Shown here: positions 27,371-34,615 of the stretch, one piece after another
Position numbering within the stretch: position 1 is the first letter of the stretch
Layout of the letters: each line of letters begins with the position of its first letter
NCBI GenBank assembly: GCA_900315015.1
Contig: OMXJ01000003.1
Location: 1 to 64,000, forward strand
Direction of reading: 5' to 3'
From: an uncultured Eubacteriales bacterium
GTDB taxonomy: Bacteria > Bacillota > Clostridia > Lachnospirales > Lachnospiraceae
DNA length: 64,000 nt
The notes under the pieces: generated by a model
What the model was told of the DNA's origin: nothing
Databases searched by the model: none
What the model saw: the letters and a program-made list of their open reading frames with translations, nothing else
Position numbers and translations under genes: made by a program

Positions 27371-27383
27371 AGAGGAGAAAGAA

Positions 27384-28493
27384 ATGAGAAAGAATAAGAT
27401 TTACGCAGCACTTACTATTGCAGCACTCAGTGCAACAATGTTTGTAGGTTGTGGAGAGAACAAAGAGGAAGCTACAACAACCACAACTACTTCATCAGTA
27501 GAGGCTACTGAAGAGGCAACAACTGAAGCTACAGAAGCAACTGAAGCTACAGAAGCAACAGAAGAAGTAACAACAGAGGCTACAGAGGCTACAGAAGGAG
27601 CAGAAGCAACAACAGAAGCAACAACAGAAGCAACAACAGAGGCTACAGAAGGAGCAGCTGAAATTACTGAAACTGTTTATCCATTCACATTTACAGAGCT
27701 TGATGGTACAGAGGTAGTAATCGAATCAGAGCCAGAAAAGATTGTTTCAATGGGACCAAATGTTACTGAAATTCTTTATGCACTTGGCGCAGGAGATAAG
27801 TTAGTTGGAAGAACAGATTATTGCACTTATCCAGAAGAGGTTTCATCAGTAGAGTCAATTGGTACAATGTATACACCGGATATCGAGAAGATCGTTAGCC
27901 TTGAGCCAGACGTTGTTCTTGGATCAACACATTTCGATGCAGAAGTAGAAGCTAATATCAAGGAGCAGGGAATTGTTACAGCAGCTCTTTATGATGAGTC
28001 AGAATATACAGGAGTTTATGACATTATCACAAAGGTAGGTCAGATTGTTAATAAGAATGCAGAAGCAGCAGAATTAGTTGCTTCAATGAAGGAGGATGTA
28101 TCAGAAGTAATAGATATCTTATCTGCAGCAGAGACAAAGCCAACTGTTTATTATGTAGTAGGCTATGGTGAGTACGGCGATTATACAGCAGGTGGAGATA
28201 CCTTTATCGGCGGACTTATTGAGGTTGCTGGCGGCGAAAATATCGCAAAGGATGTTTCAGGCTGGTCTTATGACCTTGAGAGCCTTGTAGCAGCAGATCC
28301 AGAGATAATTGTTATCGGAACTGGAATGAAGGATGATTTTGTTACTCAGGAAAATTACAAGGATCTTACAGCAGTTAAGGAAGGAAAGGTTTATGAAATA
28401 GATAATGACCTTCTTGAGCTCCAGGGCCCACGTAATTCAGAGGGTATCAGGGCGCTTGCAGAGATCATTCATCCAGAGCTTTTTACTGAATAA
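27384..28493 (+). CDS. btuF: corrinoid ABC transporter substrate-binding lipoprotein
   Basis: Binds substrate outside the membrane and delivers it to the permease. Lipobox FVGC (Cys23), then a Thr/Glu/Ala repeat spacer (about 27-93) and a BtuF/FepB-type two-lobe binding domain (about 95-369) with SMGPNVTEILYALGAGDKLVGRTDYC, VGSTHF-like LGST and the GDTFIGGLIEVAGGENIA motif. The family also carries heme and siderophores, but the cobalamin riboswitch in front points to corrinoids. The long acidic Thr/Glu spacer is unusual and likely holds the domain away from the membrane or wall. Confidence 0.85.
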   Translation: MRKNKIYAALTIAALSATMFVGCGENKEEATTTTTTSSVEATEEATTEATEATEATEATEEVTTEATEATEGAEATTEATTEATTEATEGAAEITETVYPFTFTELDGTEVVIESEPEKIVSMGPNVTEILYALGAGDKLVGRTDYCTYPEEVSSVESIGTMYTPDIEKIVSLEPDVVLGSTHFDAEVEANIKEQGIVTAALYDESEYTGVYDIITKVGQIVNKNAEAAELVASMKEDVSEVIDILSAAETKPTVYYVVGYGEYGDYTAGGDTFIGGLIEVAGGENIAKDVSGWSYDLESLVAADPEIIVIGTGMKDDFVTQENYKDLTAVKEGKVYEIDNDLLELQGPRNSEGIRALAEIIHPELFTE

Positions 28494-28568
28494 TTTATTG
28501 ATTATTTTTTTGATGTCAGGCGTCAGGGAGACAAGTAATTGCGACTTTGGCGCCTTTATTAGAATAAA

Positions 28569-29600
28569 ATGAAAAAAGTAAAAATGATTGTTATAATGCC
28601 TGTTCTGATAATAGCACTGCTTGCTATTGTGATAGCGGCGGCCTGCGTCGGTTCGGCAAATATTCCTTATTTAACTGCAGGGAAAATAATAGCAAGTGAC
28701 ATTCCTTTTTTAAAGGATCTTGTTTCACTTGAGGATGTGCCGAATAAGTACATCACGATTGTTAATAATATAAGATTTCCTAGAATTATAGTATCGGGCT
28801 GTGTTGGTATGGCTTTAGCTCTTGTGGGCGGAGCCTATCAGGGTATTTTGGGGAATCCTCTTGCAGATCCTAATATACTTGGTGTCTCATCGGGAGCAGC
28901 AGCAGGAGCGACCATAGCTATAGTGTTTGGAACCTCCACTGGAATGCTAGGCCTTTCCTTTACGAGCATCTGCGCTTTCATAGGAGCGCTTATTACGGTG
29001 GCACTTGTTTTCTTTTTATCTCTTAGAAAGGGAAAAACCTCTGATATAAGGCTTTTACTTACAGGAACAGCTATGAGCTCGGCGCTGTCTGCGTTTATCT
29101 CGCTTGTAATGTCTCTTGATAAGGATAATCTTGAAAGAATATACCTGTGGACACTTGGAAGCTTTTCGGCATCAAATTGGAGCAAGGTGAAATTTATAGT
29201 GCTGTTTTCGTCTATATGCTCAGTAGTAGTTCTGCTCTTTGCAAGAGAACTTGACATAATAGCAGTTGGAAGTGATACTGCTGTGACGCTGGGAGTGGCA
29301 ACTGGTAAGGTTAAGAGTGTGATAATTCTTGTATCTACTATGCTTGTTGCGTCAGCGGTAAGTGTTAGCGGAATTATTGGTTTTGTAGGCCTTATAGTGC
29401 CTCACTGCGTAAGGATGCTTTTTGGAGCTTCACATAGAAGACTTTTACCTGCATCAATGGTACTTGGAGCTATGTTTATGATTTTTTGTGATTCCATAAG
29501 CAGAACAATAATAGCACCTTCGGAGGTGCCGGTTGGAGTTATTACGGCGGTTTTCGGAGCGCCATACTTCATATTTCTTTTACATAAATCTGGAAAGTAA
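28569..29600 (+). CDS. btuC: FecCD-family ABC transporter permease
   Basis: Membrane channel subunit of the corrinoid importer. The 343-residue protein has about ten hydrophobic segments and the family blocks NIRFPRIIVSGCVGMALALVGGAYQGILGNPLADPNILGVSSGAAAGA and GIIGFVGLIVPHCVRMLFG (with the PHxxR contact to the ATPase) and LPASMVLGAMFMIFCD. No good ribosome site before the ATG; translational coupling is unlikely because of the 75-bp gap, so the start is less certain. No ATPase gene follows; a terminator ends the unit. Confidence 0.88.
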   Translation: MKKVKMIVIMPVLIIALLAIVIAAACVGSANIPYLTAGKIIASDIPFLKDLVSLEDVPNKYITIVNNIRFPRIIVSGCVGMALALVGGAYQGILGNPLADPNILGVSSGAAAGATIAIVFGTSTGMLGLSFTSICAFIGALITVALVFFLSLRKGKTSDIRLLLTGTAMSSALSAFISLVMSLDKDNLERIYLWTLGSFSASNWSKVKFIVLFSSICSVVVLLFARELDIIAVGSDTAVTLGVATGKVKSVIILVSTMLVASAVSVSGIIGFVGLIVPHCVRMLFGASHRRLLPASMVLGAMFMIFCDSISRTIIAPSEVPVGVITAVFGAPYFIFLLHKSGK

Positions 29601-29606
29601 TTATAG

Positions 29607-29646
29607 AAAAAACGCTTTAAGCAGCAGCTTAAAGCGTTTTTTTATT
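29607..29646. terminator. bidirectional terminator between btuC and the CPBP gene
   Basis: 13-bp stem AAACGCTTTAAGC / GCTTAAAGCGTTT, loop AGCA, with A and T runs on both sides, so it serves the convergent genes. Confidence 0.92.
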
Positions 29647-29663
29647 AAAAGTATTAAAGCTTG

Positions 29664-30758
29664 TTAGAAACCAAGAGAAATAAAACCTGCACGAGATAAA
29701 AGATCGATTATCATTATTATAATGCACATAATAATATAAGTAGTAATTCCGGCATTTGAATAGGTAAGCTTCATGTTTTTCTTGTCGATGACAGGAGTAG
29801 TAGGATCTACAAGCATATTCTTTCTTTTGGCAATAAAGAGGGTAACGCCGATAATTGCAATAACAACTTGCAAGATTGTATATACTGAGCTTACGATATC
29901 AATAGGTGACATTGTGGAAAAATCAGTAGAATCAGTAGAACCGAGGCGCATGAATATGCTTGGAATTACTCCACCGACCGTATTTATACAAAAGTGAAGG
30001 AACATAGTATATAGAATATTGCCTGTTCTTATGTATACCCATGCAAAAATCATTCCAAGAGCAGTGGCATAGAAGAACTGACTTATATTCATATGGAAAA
30101 GTCCGAATATGATACCTGACAAAATTATAGCATTTAATTCGCCGAACTGAACGCAACGATCTATAAGAATTTTTCTAAATAACAGTTCTTCGAATATTGG
30201 CGCTAATACTGCTGTCATCAGGATGGTAAATGATAGGGGGATATCTTTTAGAATACTTTCTAATGAATTTGTGACCTCAGTATTATTAATCCCGCCGACC
30301 AATGCTTCGATGGCTATAGAAATGAGATTTCCAGTCATCATTATTCCAAAAGCCATAATGAGAATTATTAGTAGATTTTTAGCAGTAAGCTTATTCTTTG
30401 GTAGGCTCACTCTAGGTATTTTTTTCATCATAAGTAAGAATATAGGAAATGCAATTGCATACATTGTTATTTCACTGATAATAAATGTAATAAGAAGAAT
30501 GTTTTTGAAATTTTGCATTAATGATTCAACAAAATTATTTGCTAGAATAAAAGAAATTAATAATTGCGCTGCAATTGTTATTCCAAAATAGGCAACATAG
30601 CAAAATCCTATTTTTGAAAATAAATGTTTGATATAGTTTGTTCCGATTGTGATATCAGTAGGAGAGGTGTTTGCATTATTGATATTGAATGCATTGTCAT
30701 TGTTGTTTGTATTGTCAATATCGCCTGTATTATTAAAATTGTTTGAATTATCTTCCAT
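29664..30758 (-). CDS. CPBP-family intramembrane metalloprotease
   Basis: The 364-residue protein has eight or so hydrophobic segments and the Abi/CPBP glutamate-metal motifs: EELLFRKIL (Glu-Glu-x3-Arg), FGLFHMN (Phe-x3-His) and HFCINTVGG (His-x3-Asn). The family includes CAAX-type prenyl proteases and bacteriocin self-immunity proteins; no bacteriocin gene is nearby. The N-terminal 35 residues are Asn/Thr/Asp-rich and probably cytoplasmic. Ribosome site AAGGAGG is 6-8 bases before the ATG. Confidence 0.87.
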   Translation of the reverse strand: MEDNSNNFNNTGDIDNTNNNDNAFNINNANTSPTDITIGTNYIKHLFSKIGFCYVAYFGITIAAQLLISFILANNFVESLMQNFKNILLITFIISEITMYAIAFPIFLLMMKKIPRVSLPKNKLTAKNLLIILIMAFGIMMTGNLISIAIEALVGGINNTEVTNSLESILKDIPLSFTILMTAVLAPIFEELLFRKILIDRCVQFGELNAIILSGIIFGLFHMNISQFFYATALGMIFAWVYIRTGNILYTMFLHFCINTVGGVIPSIFMRLGSTDSTDFSTMSPIDIVSSVYTILQVVIAIIGVTLFIAKRKNMLVDPTTPVIDKKNMKLTYSNAGITTYIIMCIIIMIIDLLSRAGFISLGF

Positions 30759-30784
30759 AAAAACCTCCTTAGCCTAAAAATTTA

Positions 30785-30845
30785 AGTTTTTTAAATGACC
30801 CACGGGCGAAAACCCATTACCTTTAGGCGGTGGGTAGTTCACCTT
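30785..30845 (-). repeat. IS200/IS605-like palindromic relic A
   Basis: An imperfect hairpin at 30813-30834 (CCCAtt.CC TTTA GG.ggTGGG) sits beside a block (30793-30813) whose reverse complement, TTTTCGCCCGTGGGTCATTT, occurs again at 44136-44155. Reading minus, the order is hairpin then GGGTTTTCGCCC hairpin then TCATTT, like left and right ends of an IS200/IS605-type element brought together. No transposase is present. Confidence 0.5.
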
Positions 30846-30863
30846 AATAAAATTGTAATTAAC

Positions 30864-30899
30864 AAAAAAGACTGTTTTCTCGATGTGAAAAAACAGTCT
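30864..30899 (-). terminator. terminator of tRNA-Gly
   Basis: On the minus strand AGACTGTTTT...AAAACAGTCT (10-bp stem) followed by six T, directly after the tRNA. Confidence 0.9.
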
Positions 30900-30906
30900 A
30901 ATAAAG

Positions 30907-30978
30907 AGCACGAGACGGGATTCGGACCCGCGGCCTTCGCCTTGGCAAGGCGACGCTCCACCACTGAGCCACTCGTGC
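30907..30978 (-). tRNA. tRNA-Gly (anticodon GCC)
   Basis: Acceptor stem GCACGAG/CTCGTGC, D-arm with GCTCAGTGGTGGAGC, anticodon stem TCGCC/GGCGA with loop TTGCCAA (anticodon GCC), T-arm GCGGGTCCGAATCCCGT, discriminator U. CCA is not encoded. It has its own promoter and terminator. Confidence 0.95.
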
Positions 30979-31018
30979 ATTGTTTTTGCTTGAATGTGTT
31001 TCTTCAAGCGACTTGATT

Positions 31019-31047
31019 AGTATATACGATTTGAATTGTTTTGTCAA
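31019..31047 (-). promoter_or_regulatory. promoter of tRNA-Gly
   Basis: Minus strand TTGACA (31047-31042) and TATACT (31024-31019), 17-bp spacing. A short hairpin CTTGAA...TTCAAG lies between promoter and tRNA. Confidence 0.85.
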
Positions 31048-31180
31048 GAGTTTTTTTAAAAAAATCAGTAAAAAAATTTGCGGAGGATAATTTTGTAAAT
31101 GGTTAGAGAGATAGATAAATAATAAAGCTAAAATTATAAGATAATACATCAGAAAATTCTCAATAAATTCAATTGACAAC

Positions 31181-31209
31181 TTGATTTTTTAAGGGTTTTA
31201 GGGTATACT
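31181..31209 (+). promoter_or_regulatory. promoter of the DUF1836 gene
   Basis: TTGATT (31181-31186) and TATACT (31204-31209), 17-bp spacing; an AAGGGGAGG ribosome site follows before the ATG at 31260. Confidence 0.7.
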
Positions 31210-31259
31210 TATAGGTACTGACTTAATATTTTTTTAGTATTTTAAGGGGAGGAAAACTG

Positions 31260-31895
31260 ATGTCTTATAATTCTGACATGAAAAAGATAGTCGATGAATT
31301 CAGAAAAACCGACTATATAAGGCCTGAAGATCTGCCAAATATAGATCTTTACATGGATCAGGTCATTACTTTTATGGACAGACACCTTGAGACAACAAGG
31401 CGTTTTAGTAGTGACAAGCTATTAACTAAAACCATGATCAATAATTATACTAAAAATGATCTTCTTCCTTCTCCAGAAAAGAAGAAATATACCAAGGATC
31501 ATTTATTCCTTTTGATATATATTTATTACATGAAGAATTTCTTATCGATAAATGACATACAGACAATGCTAAAGCCGCTTACCGAGAAATACTTCGGTGG
31601 AAAAGGAGATAGGACCTTAGAGGATATTTATAAGGATGTTTTTGATATGCAGCATGAGTACAGTGTCGAAATGGTAAGAGATGTACTTGAGAGATTCACC
31701 GCTGCAGAAAATAAAACTAAAAATATTGAAGATAAGGAAGAAAGAGATCTGTTAAAGAGATTTTATCTGATTTCAGCCCTTTGCTTTGATGTTTATGAAA
31801 AAAAACAGCTCATAGAAGCAATCTTAGATGATTCCTCTATGAGCGTGAAAGAAGCTGGTAAAAATAAAAAGAATGATGCTAAAAAGAAGAAATAA
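31260..31895 (+). CDS. DUF1836 family protein (MerR-like fold)
   Basis: 211-residue DUF1836 protein. The family has a helix-turn-helix-like N-terminal half (about 15-110: IRPEDLPNIDLYMDQVITFMDRHL ... LLPSPEKKKYTKDHLFLLIYIYYMKNFLSINDIQTML). This resembles a MerR-type regulator that scans for an L-L-P-x-P wing. A helical second half follows, then a Lys/Asn-rich tail. It is presumed cytoplasmic and DNA binding, with no known target. It converges on the yerC-like gene with a 1-bp gap between the two stop codons, so the two transcripts must overlap. Confidence 0.8.
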   Translation: MSYNSDMKKIVDEFRKTDYIRPEDLPNIDLYMDQVITFMDRHLETTRRFSSDKLLTKTMINNYTKNDLLPSPEKKKYTKDHLFLLIYIYYMKNFLSINDIQTMLKPLTEKYFGGKGDRTLEDIYKDVFDMQHEYSVEMVRDVLERFTAAENKTKNIEDKEERDLLKRFYLISALCFDVYEKKQLIEAILDDSSMSVKEAGKNKKNDAKKKK

Positions 31896-31896
31896 A

Positions 31897-32229
31897 TTAT
31901 TCTTCTGAAGTATCTGAATTCTTTTTTATGAAATCTGGGAAGGTTCCGATATCTTTTATTACCTTATCAAAGCTTCCCTCGCCATAATTTAAGGCGCGGC
32001 TTACACGGCTGATTGTAGCAGTAGAAGCACCGGTCTGTTTTGATATTTCGTTGTAGGTTTCCTCTTCGCGGAGCATTGATGCAACGGCAAGTCTTTGAGA
32101 AATCGATAGAATCTCATTAACGGTGCAGATGTCTGAAAAGAATTCCTGAGCACTCTGCTTATCCTTAAGTGAAAGGATTGCTTCAAATAAATAATCTACT
32201 GATGGATGCTTTATATTTTTTTCTGACAT
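31897..32229 (-). CDS. YerC/YecD TrpR-like regulator
   Basis: 110-residue member of the TrpR superfamily, YerC/YecD type. Helices in residues about 10-90 include the helix-turn-helix EETYNEISKQTGASTATISRVSRALNYG, which is the characteristic DNA-binding part. No tryptophan-site evidence; in Bacillus the family is not a tryptophan repressor and its regulon is not defined. The stop lies 1 bp from the convergent DUF1836 stop. ATG 32229 follows GAAAGGAAATCAAT. Confidence 0.88.
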   Translation of the reverse strand: MSEKNIKHPSVDYLFEAILSLKDKQSAQEFFSDICTVNEILSISQRLAVASMLREEETYNEISKQTGASTATISRVSRALNYGEGSFDKVIKDIGTFPDFIKKNSDTSEE

Positions 32230-32398
32230 ATTGATTTCCTTTCTAGCCTGAACAATATATAAAAAATAATAAAATTCTTAATGGTCTGGCAATTGTTTTT
32301 TATATCGGTATTTTAACACTTTAGTACCTTAAAGTAAAGCGCTTTTTAAATAATTTTTAGAAAAAAAATAAAATAAATATGTTTTAGTGGTTTATTTT

Positions 32399-32426
32399 TT
32401 GACAATTATGTGATATAATGTATAAA
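32399..32426 (+). promoter_or_regulatory. promoter of glgX
   Basis: TTGACA (32399-32404) pairs with TATAAA (32421-32426) at 16-bp spacing; an overlapping extended -10 TGATATAAT (32411-32419) is also good. The start site is therefore ambiguous by about 7 bp. Confidence 0.65.
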
Positions 32427-32445
32427 CGTGAGGAGAATATGTTGT

Positions 32446-34584
32446 ATGAATAATAAAAATGGAGAAGAAAATAATCTTCAGTACATATTCCCGACGGATG
32501 TTATATTTGCCAGTGGAGTAAGAGATGGGCATGAAATTACAACCCGTTTTGATGTTCGGCATGGTATTTACGATCTCAATGGTGCAACGCTCCTCAATGA
32601 TGGTGTAAATTTCACCTGTTATTCAAGTGGAGCAACTAGCGTTTCTCTTTTATTATTTGACAGAGGCAGTACGGAGCCCTATGCTAAGATAAGAATTCCT
32701 GAAAAATACAGGATAGGTGATGTATATTCAATCATAATATTTGGATTAAATATAGAAGAATTTGAATATGCGTATAGTCTTACAGGTCCGTGGGAGCCGC
32801 AAAAAGGTCTTTTGTTTGATGAAAAAAATTATCTTTTAGACCCATATGCGAGAGCCGTTACAGGTCAGAGCAAATGGGGACAAGATAACATATCAAAGGG
32901 AAATACCAAGGCAAGAGTGGTAAGAAATGATTATGATTGGGGAAGTTCACTTCAGCCACATACACCTATTGAAGATGTAATAATCTATGAAATGCATGTC
33001 AGAGGTTTTACAAAATCAGAGACCTCTGGTGCCGTAAAAAAGGGGACCTTTGGCGGAGTAATAGAAAAAGCCTATTATCTAAGAGCGCTTGGAGTAACAG
33101 CCGTTGAACTGCTTCCTGTTTTTGAATTCGATGAGAATATGGAAAATAGGGTGGTTGATGGAAAAAAGCTACTGGATTATTGGGGATATAATACTATAAG
33201 TTTCTTTGCTCCTAATACGGGATATACCTATCAGGTTGAATATAACCGTGAAGGAACAGAGCTTAAGGACATGATAAGAATTCTTAATCAGTCTGGTATC
33301 GAGGTTTATCTCGATGTTGTATTTAATCATACTGCAGAAGGAAATGAGAAAGGGCCTTTCCTTTCCTTCAAGGGCTTTGATAATAATATTTATTATATGC
33401 TTACTCCGGATGGAAAGTATTATAATTTCAGCGGATGTGGAAATACTATAAATTGTAATCATCCGGTGGTTCAACAATTGATAGTTGATTGTCTAAGATA
33501 TTGGGCAATTAATTATAGAGTAAATGGCTTTAGGTTTGATTTAGCAAGTATACTTGGTAGAAGCGAGGATGGTTCCCCGATGACTCATCCGCCGCTAATT
33601 GAGCGTCTTGCAAATGACCCGATCCTAAAGGAATGCAAGCTTATAGCCGAGGCCTGGGATGCAGGTGGAATGTACCAGGTGGGAAGCTTTAATGCAAGCA
33701 ACAGGTGGTCAGAGTGGAATGATAAATACCGCGACTGCATCAGGGATTATATGAAGGGAGATTTCTGGCGTGCGCCGGAAGCACTTCAGAGAATAACCGG
33801 AAGCAGGGATATCTTCGGAAATAAAAATGCAGAAGCTTTATCGACGGTCAATTTCATTACCTGCCACGATGGCTTTACACTTATGGATCTGTTTTCTTAC
33901 AATACAAAGCACAATGAAGCAAATGGCTATGATAATATGGATGGAATAGACGATAATCATAGCTGGAACTGTGGTGTAGAGGGGGAGACAGATGATAAGA
34001 AGGTAATTGACCTTAGAATGCGCCTTATAAGAAATTCTGTGGTGACGCTCATGCTTAGCCGCGGAATCCCGATGATCCTCATGGGGGATGAAATAGGCAG
34101 AACTAAAAAGGGTAATAATAATACCTTCTGTCAGGATAATGAAATATCCTGGATGAACTGGAATCTAGTTGAAGAGAATGAAGAGCTATTTAATTTCTGG
34201 CGAAATGTGATTTCTTTTAGGAAGAAGCATCCTTCGATAAGCAGGAATTTAGAGCCTTCAGCGACGAATTATCCTTATATTTCGACTCATGCAGCTGATC
34301 CGGCTAGAACAGAGGTTACTTCTGATGACAGAGTATGCGGAGTAATGTATGCTGGAAGAAAAAAAGATGGTGAAGAAGACATTGTTTTTCTTGCAATAAA
34401 CGTTCATTGGGAGTATAATAAGATTAAATTACCGCCATTGCCGGGAGGTTATAGATGGGCATTGGCGATAAATACAGCCGACAGCGATGATTACTGGTTC
34501 TATGATATGCCGGTACCGATCGGTTCGGATGAATATGAAATGAATTATAGAAGTATTGCTGTATTTGTGGCAATATGTTCTTGA
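32446..34584 (+). CDS. glgX: glycogen debranching enzyme GlgX
   Basis: GH13_11 isoamylase-type enzyme that cuts alpha-1,6 branches. An N-terminal CBM48-like domain (NGATLLNDGVNFTCYSSGATSVSLLLFD) leads to VIYEMHVRGFT, the nucleophile block GFRFDLASILGR, acid/base IAEAWDAGG and transition-state Asp in TCHDGFTL. A beta domain ends the protein. AGGAG at 32431-32435 favours ATG 32446 (713 residues) over the in-frame GTG at 32428. Together with glgB it indicates glycogen storage; the other glg genes are not in view. The MQ-rich protein gene follows after 31 bp. Confidence 0.93.
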   Translation: MNNKNGEENNLQYIFPTDVIFASGVRDGHEITTRFDVRHGIYDLNGATLLNDGVNFTCYSSGATSVSLLLFDRGSTEPYAKIRIPEKYRIGDVYSIIIFGLNIEEFEYAYSLTGPWEPQKGLLFDEKNYLLDPYARAVTGQSKWGQDNISKGNTKARVVRNDYDWGSSLQPHTPIEDVIIYEMHVRGFTKSETSGAVKKGTFGGVIEKAYYLRALGVTAVELLPVFEFDENMENRVVDGKKLLDYWGYNTISFFAPNTGYTYQVEYNREGTELKDMIRILNQSGIEVYLDVVFNHTAEGNEKGPFLSFKGFDNNIYYMLTPDGKYYNFSGCGNTINCNHPVVQQLIVDCLRYWAINYRVNGFRFDLASILGRSEDGSPMTHPPLIERLANDPILKECKLIAEAWDAGGMYQVGSFNASNRWSEWNDKYRDCIRDYMKGDFWRAPEALQRITGSRDIFGNKNAEALSTVNFITCHDGFTLMDLFSYNTKHNEANGYDNMDGIDDNHSWNCGVEGETDDKKVIDLRMRLIRNSVVTLMLSRGIPMILMGDEIGRTKKGNNNTFCQDNEISWMNWNLVEENEELFNFWRNVISFRKKHPSISRNLEPSATNYPYISTHAADPARTEVTSDDRVCGVMYAGRKKDGEEDIVFLAINVHWEYNKIKLPPLPGGYRWALAINTADSDDYWFYDMPVPIGSDEYEMNYRSIAVFVAICS

Positions 34585-34615
34585 GTATAATATTATACGA
34601 AAGAGGTAACTAATT

